From NCBI RefSeq assembly GCF_004364345.1, contig NZ_SOCA01000016.1:1-60779 (forward strand): a stretch of DNA of 60,779 bases, written 5' to 3'. The stretch comes from Prosthecobacter fusiformis (GTDB lineage Bacteria; Verrucomicrobiota; Verrucomicrobiia; Verrucomicrobiales; Verrucomicrobiaceae). The translations under genes were made by a program, and so were the position numbers. How positions within the stretch are numbered: position 1 is the first letter of the stretch; each line of letters starts with the position of its first letter. The notes beneath the pieces were generated by a model. The model did not search any database, had not been told where the DNA came from, and saw nothing but the letters and a program-made list of their open reading frames with translations. This document shows, piece by piece, positions 35,522-44,840 of the stretch.

Positions 35522-36616
35522 TCAATGCGCCAGGAATTCATCCAGCGCCGCCTGGGTGATGCGATATTGCGTGCCGATCTTTTTACCCTTGATGTCGCCA
35601 GCCTCAATGCTGGCGATAACGTCTCCCTCGCTTACGCCCAGCACCTCTGCCACCTGCGTGGGGGTGAGGATGCCTGCATTAGCCACTGCTGCGGCCGGTG
35701 CAGAGTTGGGAAGCTGTGGCGGTGTGGCTCCACCTGCGGCCGGCGTGGCCTGAGGCCCGTTGGCGTTGAAAGCGCCTTGAGCGAACATCTGGTTGGCCAT
35801 GCCAAACCCCATGGCGATTTCAGCCGCAGCTCCGGCTGGTCCGCCGCCGCCTTTGGCCATTCCTTCGGCCATCTGGAACTTCACATAATCGTTTAGATTC
35901 CCCACAGCGCTCATACTGCTGCGCTTGTCGATGGCTGCCTCCACCTCTGGCGGCACGCTGGCATTTTCCAAAAGGAAGCTGGTGATCTCGATGCCATACT
36001 TGCCCATCATCGCTGGGTTGATCAGTGGCAGCAATGCCTCCCCCATTTCACTGTAGCGTGTGGCCAGGTCCAGCACCGGCACCTTGGCCGAGGCCAGTGC
36101 ATCAGTGAAGACGCTGATGATGCGGCTGCGCATCGTGTCGGCAAATTCATCCAGGCGGAAATGATGGTCAGATCCGGCCACTTCCTTGAGGAAGATTCGG
36201 GGCTCAATGATGCGAAAATCAAATGTGCCAAAGGCGCGGACACGGACGATCCCGAAGTCCTGGTCCCGCATCATGATGGGGTTGCTAGTCCCCCACTTGT
36301 TACCGGTAAAAAGTCGGGTGGTAACGTAATAGATGTCCGCCTTGAAAGGGGATTCAAAACCATACTTCCAGCCCTTCAGCGTGGAAAGGATCGGGATGTT
36401 ATCTGTCACCAGATCATGCTTCCCAGGCATGAAGGTATCCCCAAACTGCCCCAGATAAACAAACTGAGCGATCTGCGATTCACGCACGATGAGCTGCGCT
36501 CCGCGCTTGATTTCCTTGTCCTCATCCGGGAAACGCCAAGAGAGCGTATCGCGTGAGTCGTCCGTCCACTGGATGATTTCCAGAAACTGTCCCTTGAGGT
36601 AATCCATGAGGCCCAT
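35522..36616 (-). CDS. SPFH-domain protein with C-terminal excisionase-type helix-turn-helix
   Basis: The 364-aa protein has an N-terminal SPFH/band-7-like domain of the YdjI 'virion core' type (EIIQWTDDSRDTLSWRFP, AQLIVRESQIAQFVYLGQ, GIVRVRAFGTFDFRI, residues ~10-230), a Gly/Ala/Met-rich linker, and a 50-residue C-terminus (LTPTQVAEVLGVSEGDVIAS then IGTQYRITQAALDEFL) that matches excisionase/MerR-like helix-turn-helix domains. YdjI relatives usually end in zinc ribbons or GYF-type modules. DNA or protein binding by this HTH is inference. It lies upstream of the isomerase gene and downstream of a small secreted-protein gene. Confidence 0.85.
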   Translation of the reverse strand: MGLMDYLKGQFLEIIQWTDDSRDTLSWRFPDEDKEIKRGAQLIVRESQIAQFVYLGQFGDTFMPGKHDLVTDNIPILSTLKGWKYGFESPFKADIYYVTTRLFTGNKWGTSNPIMMRDQDFGIVRVRAFGTFDFRIIEPRIFLKEVAGSDHHFRLDEFADTMRSRIISVFTDALASAKVPVLDLATRYSEMGEALLPLINPAMMGKYGIEITSFLLENASVPPEVEAAIDKRSSMSAVGNLNDYVKFQMAEGMAKGGGGPAGAAAEIAMGFGMANQMFAQGAFNANGPQATPAAGGATPPQLPNSAPAAAVANAGILTPTQVAEVLGVSEGDVIASIEAGDIKGKKIGTQYRITQAALDEFLAH

Positions 36617-36690
36617 AGTCGTATAAGTATGTTTTGAGGGTTAAAAATAGCGAACTCTTACAGTCAGAATGAATGCTGAAACCTATCGTC

Positions 36691-37200
36691 TTAATTGGCT
36701 TCGGCGAAATCAGAAACTTGGATATCCATGTTGAGGAATACTTTGCCGGGCACCGTGATGTCGCAGCGGGAAACCTTGCCCGTGACCACCAACTCCGTGC
36801 CAGGACGCATCTTTTCCAGAAGTCCTTTAGGATCTTGTTTGATGTAGAGCTGGATGTTCGTATCGAACATGACGCTACCGCAGCGGATGCGTTCACTGTT
36901 GGAGTTGGCTCTCCAACCCTGGACGTTCCCCTGCTGCGGGAAGGACCATGGGATGACCTTATCCACCTTCAGTTTGAACGTGGTTTCCTTGGTCACTTCT
37001 GCCGCCACCAGTTTGCTGGAGATCTCTGTGGCAGCCACCTGCTTCGTGCTGCCGCGCAGTTTAAGGATGTCTTTTGAGGGGATGTCCTCCAGCACATCCT
37101 CCAGTTCACGTGCCTTCGCCTTTTCCGGCGTTTGTGCCTGAATGTTTAGAGTTCCCAACATCAGGGCCAGACAAAGCGGAAGTGAAAAAAGAGTTCTCAT
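36691..37200 (-). CDS. Secreted protein with possible OB-fold domain
   Basis: The 169-aa product has a signal peptide (MRTLFSLPLCLALMLGTLNIQAQ). The mature part has a charged helical N-terminus (KAKARELEDVLEDIPSKD) and beta strands (TTFKLKVDKVIPWS, GTELVVTGKVSRCDI) compatible with a tRNA_anti-like OB fold, but I see no diagnostic residue. Its neighbours run in the same direction: the SPFH gene ~75 bp downstream and an unrelated hydrolase upstream. Confidence 0.65.
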   Translation of the reverse strand: MRTLFSLPLCLALMLGTLNIQAQTPEKAKARELEDVLEDIPSKDILKLRGSTKQVAATEISSKLVAAEVTKETTFKLKVDKVIPWSFPQQGNVQGWRANSNSERIRCGSVMFDTNIQLYIKQDPKGLLEKMRPGTELVVTGKVSRCDITVPGKVFLNMDIQVSDFAEAN

Positions 37201-37315
37201 GGATTTGCTAGGAGCTGAAGGGGATGTTGTTGAAGGACACCGGTGTGGAATCAAGACTGCATAGACAAAACGCGCTTTAGTGTCTGTCCGTTACGATTCC
37301 ACACCGACTTTCCAC

Positions 37316-38119
37316 TCAATGCTTCAAAAGCCAGTCCGTCGTGCGCGGATTGAAATCTGCTAGGCATTCCCAGTGGAAAGCATGACCGGCATTGTCATAA
37401 AGATGGAGATCAGCTCCAGGGATCGCCGCCGCCACTTCCTCGCCCATCCATTTTGGCGTGAACACATCGTCCTTGCCACCGATGACCAGCGTCGGGCACT
37501 TCACGTTCTTCAGTTCGCTGATGGTGTTATGTGTGATGGCAGCTGCGGCCTGCGCTTCCATGGCGTGCACAGGTTGCGGTGCCGCATTGGTGGCCGCATC
37601 CTTCAGACCTTGCTGCATGTTGTTCCAGCAGTCATCATTGTCGAACCAGGGCTTCGTGAAGATGAGCATCTGCACATAGTGCATGAAATCTTCCGGCCGC
37701 ATTGTCGCCTTGCACTTCATCATGTGCTGCCAGGTATAAAGGCCGAAGCGGTCCTGCCGTGCCCAAGTACACATGAGGATCATGCTCTTCACTTTCGCAG
37801 GATGCCGGATGGCCAGTTGCTGGGCAATGACCGAACCCAGAGAGCAACCGACGATGCGTGCCTGCTTGATGCCCAGTTGATCCATCAGCCCGGCGTAATC
37901 ATCCGCCATCATGGCCGAGGAATACGGCCCTTCAGGCTTGTCCGTCAGCCCCACCCCGCGGTTATCCCCCAGGATACAACGGAAATGCTTAGACCATTCC
38001 GCCGCATGCGCTTCCCAGACCCCGCCCGGAGCTGTCACACCCATGATGCAGACCAGCGGTTCCCCGCTGCCGCGTTCTTCATAATACATCTGGATTCCGT
38101 TGGTGCTGACGTGGGGCAT
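37316..38119 (-). CDS. Alpha/beta hydrolase
   Basis: The 267-aa protein is a BioH/3-oxoadipate-enol-lactonase-like alpha/beta hydrolase. The nucleophile elbow is GCSLGS (Ser ~residue 93), the acid is Asp in VIGGKDDVFTP, and the catalytic His is in AGHAFHWE. The oxyanion loop lies around IMGVTAPGG. Substrate specificity cannot be read; small esters or lactones are typical. It is divergent from the AddA gene. Confidence 0.9.
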   Translation of the reverse strand: MPHVSTNGIQMYYEERGSGEPLVCIMGVTAPGGVWEAHAAEWSKHFRCILGDNRGVGLTDKPEGPYSSAMMADDYAGLMDQLGIKQARIVGCSLGSVIAQQLAIRHPAKVKSMILMCTWARQDRFGLYTWQHMMKCKATMRPEDFMHYVQMLIFTKPWFDNDDCWNNMQQGLKDAATNAAPQPVHAMEAQAAAAITHNTISELKNVKCPTLVIGGKDDVFTPKWMGEEVAAAIPGADLHLYDNAGHAFHWECLADFNPRTTDWLLKH

Positions 38120-38153
38120 GGATATGGAGGATAAAGTGTTCAGGTAAGCAGGA

Positions 38154-38172
38154 TTCAGGGTTCACCCCTGAA
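38154..38172. promoter_or_regulatory. Inverted repeat between hydrolase and addA
   Basis: TTCAGGG (38154-38160) and CCCTGAA (38166-38172) are exact complements around ttcac, in the promoter region of two divergent genes. A possible operator; nothing further supports it. Confidence 0.3.
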
Positions 38173-38323
38173 AGGCTCCCTGGATTTAGCGGAAATGAAA
38201 CGATGCGCCAAGCAAAAGTCTCGCTGAGAATTCAGGCGGCTGAATTTCACATTGGCTCTCCGCTGCATTTTTGAATACTGAGCTCTGCTCACGGTGAACT
38301 GAGCACTCCTTTCTCCATACCTC

Positions 38324-41300
38324 ATGTCCTCCCCCCTCCAGCACCTGCTCATTTCCGCCTCCGCAGGTTCGGGGAAGACTTATCAGCTTGTCCGCCGTTA
38401 TCTGCATCTGCTTGCCCTCGGTCAGGAGGCGGAGGGCATTGCCGCCATGACCTTCACCCGCAAGGCGGCAGGGGAATTCTTCAGCCGTATCCTGCAAAGG
38501 CTGGCGGAAATGGCAGAGCACCCGGAAAGAGCCGCCGCTTTTTTCCAGGACAGCGCACCGCCGGTCGCCTCCGCTCAGGATTTCAGCCTGATGCTACGGC
38601 GCATCACCCGGCGCATGCACCGCCTGCAACTGGGCACCATGGACAGCTTTTTTGCAAAAGTGGCCGCCTGCTTTCCCATGGAGCTGGGCCTGCCCGCAGG
38701 TGCCCGAGTGATGGATGAAGATGAAACCCGCCAAGCCCGCCGCGAGGCCCTGGACAGTCTTCTGGATCGTCTCTACCAGGAATCCGATGACTCCGCCCAG
38801 ACCACCCTCATGGAGGCCTATAAGCAGGCCACCTTTGGCGCGGAAGAAAAGACGGCGGACAGCGCCCTCCAGGACTGGCTGACCAGCGGTCTTACCTTGT
38901 GGGATGATTCCACTCCTGGCCCCTCAGGCAGCAGCGGTGCGGATTCGCGTGGCTGGGGCGATATCGGGCGCATCTGGTCCCAACGGCTGGAAATGGGTTC
39001 CATTCAAGATGCCATCGCCGATGTCCGTGCGACGTTCACTCCCCTGAGCGGACCTGGGGCTGAATTGCTGGAAGAGACGCTTACAGAAGCTCTCGAAACC
39101 ATGCCCGGCATGACGCTGCCCAAGCGTGTGAAAGAGTTGCTAGAAAAAGCACAGGAGAACTGGAGCGACCTCCTCGCCGGGGATGCGGAACTGATGTGGA
39201 TGCGCAAAAAAACGCCCGTCACCGGTGCGGCTGCGCGTGCTGTGGTTAAGCTCGTCCGCACTCTCATGGCCCGGGAATTTCTCGTCCGCGCCAATCGCAC
39301 CAGTGGACTGGCTGCAGTGATGACGATGCTGGCGGGCGAATATGCCCAGCGTGTGCGGGCACGTGGTCGCCTTTCCTTCTCGGATGTGCAGCGTCTTCTC
39401 TCCCTGGCTGCCCAGCAGGAATCCCCCTGGGTGACAGGGAAGGGGGATTTGTGGTACCGTCTGGACGGCCGTCATCAGCACTGGCTGCTGGATGAGTTTC
39501 AGGACACCAGCCGGGTGCAGTGGCGTGTGATTGGTGGCCTGGTGGATGAAGTCATTCAGGATGACTGCGGGGACCGCAGCTTCTTTTCCGTGGGGGATCC
39601 CAAGCAGTCCATCTACCTCTGGCGGCAGGCGGAGCCGGACCTCTTTGATGACATCCTCTCGGCTTATCCTGCCAGCGGCGGCCGCGGTCTGCATACTGGT
39701 CTGCTTAGCCAATCCTTCCGCAGCGCCCAGCCCGTGCTGGATACGGTCAATGCTGTGTTTGGTGACCGTACTGCTCTGGATGCTCTATTGCCTGAAGGAT
39801 CGCTCAAAGGCTTTGCCTTCGAAAATCACACGGCTGCACAAAAGGGCCTTACTGGCCACGCGGCCCTGATTTCTCCCGCTCCAGACTTGGATGTAGAAGA
39901 CCCCGTCGCGCATTTGACAGCGGATTTATTAAAGCACATCCAGCCCCTGGAGCGTGGCCTTTCATGCGCCATCCTCGTCAGGTCTAACCAAGAGGCTCGT
40001 CAAATGACAGAAGCTCTTCGTGCCACCACTGGCATGGAAGTGGTGTGTGAATCAGACCAGCATCCCTGCACCGATAATGCGATAACCCTGGCTCTGCTTT
40101 CCTTGCTCACTCTGGCTGCGCATCCAGGGGATAAACAGGCCCTGGAACATCTGCGCATGACTCCCCTCTGGCCGCAGGTAGAGACCACCACAGAATCCAG
40201 CCCCTACACCATCGCCAAGGTCCAGGGCCTGGTCTTTGAAAAAGGCTTCGCTGCCTTCATGGAAGAATGGACCCCGCGCATCTGGTTGGTACATCCTCAG
40301 ATGGATGCCTTTCATGCGCGCCGTCTCGCCCAGATGGCCGATATCGCTGCTGAATTCGATACCCTCGGTAGCCGCGATGTGGATGCGTTCATCGAGTTTG
40401 CACGCGAGTATCCTTTACGCATCCGTGGTGGTGCCCAGGCCGTCCAGGTCATGACCGTTCATGCATCCAAAGGCCTTGAGTTTGATGTCGTCATTCTGCC
40501 CAGTCTGGACGGCACCGCCATGGACACACCCCGGCGGGAGGACTACCTCGTCAGCCGCAGTGCGGAAGGGGTGAATTGGGTCCTGGAAACTCCGCCCAAA
40601 GTCTATTCACAACTGGATCCCACGCTCAGCGCCGGTTTGCAGGAAACGAGACGCCGGACCGCTTTTGAATCTCTCTGCCGCCTTTATGTGGCAATGACCC
40701 GTGCCAAGCGTGGCCTTTATTTCATCACCGAACTGCCTCCGAAATCCGGTCGCGCTCTCAAGGAATCCAAGCTCCTCCGTGAAACCCTGGGGCGCGAAAG
40801 CAGCCGTCCTTTTTCTCAAGAGAGCCAGGGCATCGTCGAATGGGAAACCGGGGACGCAAATTGGTTTGCAGTACAGCCCTTTGTCCCGGCTCCTTTGCCA
40901 GAACCAGTCTTGTTACACTCTCCGTTAGGCGCTTTGCTGCGCGAAACCCAGCCTATGCCTCGCCGCCGCACTCCCTCCGGGGAGGAGAGTTTCGAAGTCA
41001 AAGGCAGCGTTCTTTTTGGTGAAGGTCGCGAGCCCGGCCGCCGCTTGGGGACTCTCGTTCATGAACTCTTCGCCGAAATCGAATGGACCCCAGATCCCGT
41101 TGCCCTGGAGCAAAAATGGTTGGCCAAGGGCCTGCTCACTCCCGATGATTTCAGTGCTGCCGAAGGTCCCGTCGCCAATGCGCTGGGCATGGTTCGGTCA
41201 GTCATCTCCTCAGCAGCTTGCGCTCCCGCTTTTACCCGGCCAAGCCCCCATGCTCAAGTCTGGCGTGAGCGCGCCTTTGATCTCGTTTTGGACAAGGAAT

Positions 41301-41548
41301 GGATCTCCGGCACCTTTGACCGTGTTATCCTGGACCGCGATGCCAGTGGCCAGTGTACGAGTGCCTGGATCGTGGATTTTAAAACCGATGTGGTTTCCGA
41401 TGATGCCTCTTTGCAGGAAAAACTGGCGGGTTATGCCCCCCAGATCGCGCTTTATCGCAATGCCATCTCTAGGCTTTCCGCAGTCCCTGAAAGTGCCGTC
41501 CGTTGCAGCCTCCTCTTCACCCGGCTCCAGCGGCTGGTTGACCTGTGA
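38324..41548 (+). CDS. AddA/RecB-type helicase-nuclease (UvrD helicase plus PD-(D/E)XK nuclease)
   Basis: The 1074-aa protein is a superfamily 1A helicase: Walker A SASAGSGKT near residue 15, Walker B LLDEFQDTS near residue 389, motif VHASKGLEFD near 713, YVAMTRAKRGL near 790. The C-terminus carries an AddA-type nuclease: His in GTLVHELFAE (~908), Asp in GTFDRVIL, catalytic WIVDFKTD (~1017) and YAPQIALY. It should process double-strand DNA ends for recombination. The AddB (or RexB) partner is not adjacent, and neighbours are unrelated. Rightward monocistronic gene. Confidence 0.9.
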   Translation: MSSPLQHLLISASAGSGKTYQLVRRYLHLLALGQEAEGIAAMTFTRKAAGEFFSRILQRLAEMAEHPERAAAFFQDSAPPVASAQDFSLMLRRITRRMHRLQLGTMDSFFAKVAACFPMELGLPAGARVMDEDETRQARREALDSLLDRLYQESDDSAQTTLMEAYKQATFGAEEKTADSALQDWLTSGLTLWDDSTPGPSGSSGADSRGWGDIGRIWSQRLEMGSIQDAIADVRATFTPLSGPGAELLEETLTEALETMPGMTLPKRVKELLEKAQENWSDLLAGDAELMWMRKKTPVTGAAARAVVKLVRTLMAREFLVRANRTSGLAAVMTMLAGEYAQRVRARGRLSFSDVQRLLSLAAQQESPWVTGKGDLWYRLDGRHQHWLLDEFQDTSRVQWRVIGGLVDEVIQDDCGDRSFFSVGDPKQSIYLWRQAEPDLFDDILSAYPASGGRGLHTGLLSQSFRSAQPVLDTVNAVFGDRTALDALLPEGSLKGFAFENHTAAQKGLTGHAALISPAPDLDVEDPVAHLTADLLKHIQPLERGLSCAILVRSNQEARQMTEALRATTGMEVVCESDQHPCTDNAITLALLSLLTLAAHPGDKQALEHLRMTPLWPQVETTTESSPYTIAKVQGLVFEKGFAAFMEEWTPRIWLVHPQMDAFHARRLAQMADIAAEFDTLGSRDVDAFIEFAREYPLRIRGGAQAVQVMTVHASKGLEFDVVILPSLDGTAMDTPRREDYLVSRSAEGVNWVLETPPKVYSQLDPTLSAGLQETRRRTAFESLCRLYVAMTRAKRGLYFITELPPKSGRALKESKLLRETLGRESSRPFSQESQGIVEWETGDANWFAVQPFVPAPLPEPVLLHSPLGALLRETQPMPRRRTPSGEESFEVKGSVLFGEGREPGRRLGTLVHELFAEIEWTPDPVALEQKWLAKGLLTPDDFSAAEGPVANALGMVRSVISSAACAPAFTRPSPHAQVWRERAFDLVLDKEWISGTFDRVILDRDASGQCTSAWIVDFKTDVVSDDASLQEKLAGYAPQIALYRNAISRLSAVPESAVRCSLLFTRLQRLVDL

Positions 41549-41568
41549 TTTTTCTCCAGCGTATCTGC

Positions 41569-42342
41569 TCAGTCAGCTCTTGACTGGGTCCGTGTGATGA
41601 CGAGCTGCCGCAGCAGAAGTTCGTTGCTGTCTTTGTCTCCAGCACTGAGCCTCAGGGTATCGCCCAGGGTATCTGCGTGGAGGGTGATCTGCCCCAACCG
41701 CAGCAGTCCATACGTGTTTGCACCCGGAGTCGTCTTGCTCTCATCCAGAGTTGCCTCCAATCGCTGACCGCCCAGAGTAACTCGGAGAGGCATGGGCTTC
41801 GTCAAAGCCGGGCAGGCGTAATTCAGGACAATGTCATAACTGCCCGCTGGCAGTGCCTCGATTCTCCAGTCAATCTCTCCGATGGCAGCCGCTTCGGGGC
41901 TTGCACTACCATCAGGCGTGGGGGTGATGCTACGTGCCAGGGCAGGAGTTAGCGCGATGAAGGCACGGCCTATGCGGGGAACGACTGGCGGGGGCGGAGT
42001 CACCGGCATTTCTGCAGGCGTTTTCAGGGATTGCACCGCCGCCGATAGATCCACGACCCCGCCACTGCTGATGATTCCCTGGATGCGCGTGATTTCCAAT
42101 TGGTACGGTGCTGGGTCTTTGGCCTGGGCCGCCAGCTTTTGCAGATCCGTGATGTACTTGCTCAGCAGCGGCACATGCTTGGCCCGCAGTTGGAGCTGGT
42201 AGATCGTTTCCATCTGCCGCAGGCGCGAGTTTTCAGCACTCGCTGCAACAGGGGCGGAATTCACAGGCAGCGCCACTTGCGCCATTCCTATAGCAGGAAA
42301 GGCAGAGGCCAGCAGGCAGAAAACAAAGTAAGGCAGTTTCAT
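41569..42342 (-). CDS. Secreted coiled-coil protein, gene 3 of three-gene operon
   Basis: The 257-aa protein has a signal peptide (MKLPYFVFCLLASAFPAIGMA), a helical region with probable coiled coil (ENSRLRQMETIYQLQLRAKH, up to residue ~95), a Pro-rich linker, and a C-terminal beta domain: WRIEALPAGSYDIVLNYACP then RVTLGGQRLEATLDES, resembling a carbohydrate-binding-like sandwich. The same domain occurs in the two preceding genes. Its start overlaps the stop of the 503-aa gene by 4 nt (ATGA). No known family. Confidence 0.7.
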   Translation of the reverse strand: MKLPYFVFCLLASAFPAIGMAQVALPVNSAPVAASAENSRLRQMETIYQLQLRAKHVPLLSKYITDLQKLAAQAKDPAPYQLEITRIQGIISSGGVVDLSAAVQSLKTPAEMPVTPPPPVVPRIGRAFIALTPALARSITPTPDGSASPEAAAIGEIDWRIEALPAGSYDIVLNYACPALTKPMPLRVTLGGQRLEATLDESKTTPGANTYGLLRLGQITLHADTLGDTLRLSAGDKDSNELLLRQLVITRTQSRAD

Positions 42343-43850
42343 CGGTTGGCCGCCTCCGATATTCCCCAGGCTCCAGGGGCTGGTTTCTGTCGTCTGGCAG
42401 CTTGCTCTCGTTCTAACAAAGAATCGTACAGGCCATTTTCCATCATCCCCCGCCGCTCCTTTGGAGGCATGACCGCAGCCAGTCCCTGATCAACGAGCAC
42501 GTTTTGGAAAAGGCCAATCTCAGGCAGAAAGACCAGTGCGTGGGCGATTCCATCCTTGTCTTTGCCAGGCCTCACCAGCACTCGCAGGGCCTTGCCCTCC
42601 AGATACCCGGCGGTGAATTCCTGGGCTGCACGGCCCAGCGGCGTCACATCACTTTCCCCAAGATCAAAGTGCTTGGAAAATTGCCGCCCCGCAGCCAGAT
42701 CATCCACAGGAGCACATTGCACCCACATCAGGCGAATATTCAGAGTGCGACCCTCATGCTCAATGAGAAATCGATCCCCACGATTGCCTGCATCCGCGAC
42801 AAAGCGCGCACCATCCAGATCCTCAAAGCCATTCAGCCCCCCATTGTTGACCAAGATCCTTAACGGTCCCGCCGCCTGCCCTCGGCTGTTTTCCATCAGC
42901 TTCAAAAGTCTTTTGGATTCAGCTTCGGCGGCATCCTTCAAGGCTGAATTCCCCGTCGAAAACTGCCGAAGACTCTCCAGATAGCTGTCCAGAATCGGCT
43001 TCTGTACGGCCGCCAGTGTCTCGTTCATGGATTTTTTCAAATCCTCCAGCGAGGGGCCTGCTGCCGCCGGGCTTGTGATCGTCGGAGCCTCCACGGTAGC
43101 GGGGACCAGCCTCAGATTGCGCAGCCTCAGCAGATTGCCCGGATATCCTGAGGCCGCCATCAGCCGCAGGGTCACCAGACTTCGAGTAAAGTTGACCGGC
43201 CCGATTTTAAGCGATTCAAAAGTTGTGTCATCATGGCTGAGCCTCAGTTCAAAGGATCGCCGGTTTTCCGCCGCTCCCGGCAGCAAGGACACCTCGAAGA
43301 AATCAAATGCCGCACTCTCTTGCGGTTGCGACCTCCCCGGTACCAGCGTTCCGGGCAGGGAAGGCAGTTCCACCAAATTGGCTTCCAGTTCCAAATAATA
43401 TTTACCAGGAGAAAGCCGCAGGTTGGCCCACTCCGCCCCGCTGCCGCTGGTCCGCCAACCTGTGATCAGGTCCCCACGAGTTTCTGCCGAGCCGATCAAC
43501 CTTGCCTGCGATGGCAGGAGAGGAAACGACAGGTTTTGTGCCAGTGTGGTATCATTGGTTAGGTAAAGCGCTTTCAGCTCCGCGCGCCTCTGCTGCACTA
43601 GACGCGCCTCTTCATAGTCCGCAGTCTCCGCCAGCTCCTGCTCGATCTTCGCCAGCGCCCTTTCATATTGGTCCGTCAGCGTCTGCGAATCCGTCATGAC
43701 AGATCTCAGAAACCCTGCTCGCGCCACCGCCAGTGGTGCCGGATCTGGGGTCTGTGCCCCTCCCACTCCCACGATGCCCATGACGATACCTGCCATGGTA
43801 ATGGCTCGCCAAAGGGAATCAAATCTGGAGGTCAGGGAAGACATGATCAT
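42339..43850 (-). CDS. Secreted coiled-coil protein ending in a degenerate thermonuclease fold
   Basis: The 503-aa protein has a signal peptide (cleavage near VGGAQ, ~residue 32), a helical coiled coil (~residues 40-95), a beta domain opening GDLITGWRTSGSGAEW with a strand LSPGKYYLELEANL, then a second helical part, and a C-terminal staphylococcal-nuclease-like domain (~residues 340-495: RTLNIRLMWVQCAPVDD, GRAAQEFTAGYLEGKALRVL, ALVFLPEIG, QGLAAVMPP, EREQAARRQ). Arg35-equivalent (IRL) is kept, but the Glu43 and Arg87 equivalents appear missing. It overlaps its neighbours by 4 nt on both sides. Confidence 0.75.
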   Translation of the reverse strand: MIMSSLTSRFDSLWRAITMAGIVMGIVGVGGAQTPDPAPLAVARAGFLRSVMTDSQTLTDQYERALAKIEQELAETADYEEARLVQQRRAELKALYLTNDTTLAQNLSFPLLPSQARLIGSAETRGDLITGWRTSGSGAEWANLRLSPGKYYLELEANLVELPSLPGTLVPGRSQPQESAAFDFFEVSLLPGAAENRRSFELRLSHDDTTFESLKIGPVNFTRSLVTLRLMAASGYPGNLLRLRNLRLVPATVEAPTITSPAAAGPSLEDLKKSMNETLAAVQKPILDSYLESLRQFSTGNSALKDAAEAESKRLLKLMENSRGQAAGPLRILVNNGGLNGFEDLDGARFVADAGNRGDRFLIEHEGRTLNIRLMWVQCAPVDDLAAGRQFSKHFDLGESDVTPLGRAAQEFTAGYLEGKALRVLVRPGKDKDGIAHALVFLPEIGLFQNVLVDQGLAAVMPPKERRGMMENGLYDSLLEREQAARRQKPAPGAWGISEAANR

Positions 43851-44560
43851 TTGCTGGCAGGCACCAGTTCTACGGAAAGCAGGTGCATCAGGTTGTCTTT
43901 CAACACCGTCTGGGCAGTGATTTTTAATGGGCCGGATCCCTCAGTGATCTTCAATGTGCCCAGATTCTTTTCCTGCGGACCCTTTAACGTCGTTTCCACC
44001 TCGGCTTTCAAACTGAAGCGAGTTTCTTCCACAGTCAAAACACCGCCTTCCAAGGGGCTGCATCGGTAGCGCAAAATCACCTCGTAGCCTCCCGGCGGCA
44101 GGTTTCCCAGCTTCCATTCTGCCGCCGCACCCGGCTTGGACCAGCCGGTCAGCGCTCCGCCTTCTCTCCGTATGTCTTTGAGCACAGCCGCATCAATCGG
44201 CAGGCGGATACGGTCAGGCAGCAGGCTCGCCGCGATGGATTGCTCCCGCGTTTGCAGCAGCAGCAGTTCCTTGTCCAGTCGTTCCAGCTCCATTTCCAAG
44301 CGCTTGCGCAGATCTCGTGCTTCGATGGCTCCCGCGTAATCTCTGGCCTCCACCCGGCTCTTTTCCAGTAGGATGAGCTCAGATAGATGCTTCTTCAATG
44401 GTGCAAGACTGCTTTCCAGGATGCTTCGCTGAAAAGCCAGCCTCGTCACATCCAGCGTATGCTTCGCATCTGGCTCGGCAGCAGGTACGGCTCTCGCTGG
44501 GGCTAGCAACGCCAGCCCGCCAAGCCACAACCAACAGCCGGAGACGAGCGCGAGATTCAC
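43847..44560 (-). CDS. Secreted coiled-coil protein, gene 1 of three-gene operon
   Basis: The 237-aa product has a signal peptide (ending ARAVPAAEP), a long charged coiled coil (EARDLRKRLEMELERLDKEL, residues ~55-105), and a beta domain opening GGALTGWSKPGAAAEWKLG with PPGGYEVILRYRCSPLEGG, clearly paralogous to the second gene's domain. It is the first gene of the operon and overlaps the next by 4 nt. No family is recognised. Its role may be structural or carbohydrate-binding in the periplasm. Confidence 0.7.
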   Translation of the reverse strand: MNLALVSGCWLWLGGLALLAPARAVPAAEPDAKHTLDVTRLAFQRSILESSLAPLKKHLSELILLEKSRVEARDYAGAIEARDLRKRLEMELERLDKELLLLQTREQSIAASLLPDRIRLPIDAAVLKDIRREGGALTGWSKPGAAAEWKLGNLPPGGYEVILRYRCSPLEGGVLTVEETRFSLKAEVETTLKGPQEKNLGTLKITEGSGPLKITAQTVLKDNLMHLLSVELVPASK

Positions 44561-44840
44561 AAAAATGAGAATAGATCAGAAATATTGCCGTTCCCAACTC
44601 AGGATCGGCCTTTTTGAAGTTAGCCATGCTCAGCCCTGTGGCAAGGGGCTTATGCGCTCAGTCCTGCTCTTGATAATTTGAATAAGAGTATTTTGGCTGA
44701 ATTCATAAGTTTATGCCTCGGTTTAAAGCAGGATTGAGAAAACAATCTGCGCTTGGCACAAAGACCCGTTCCCTCCCACTTCAGTCCTGCGTATCCCCGC
44801 AGCAACTTCTCCCCATTCCCTTGGTTTCAGCTCCAGCTCC

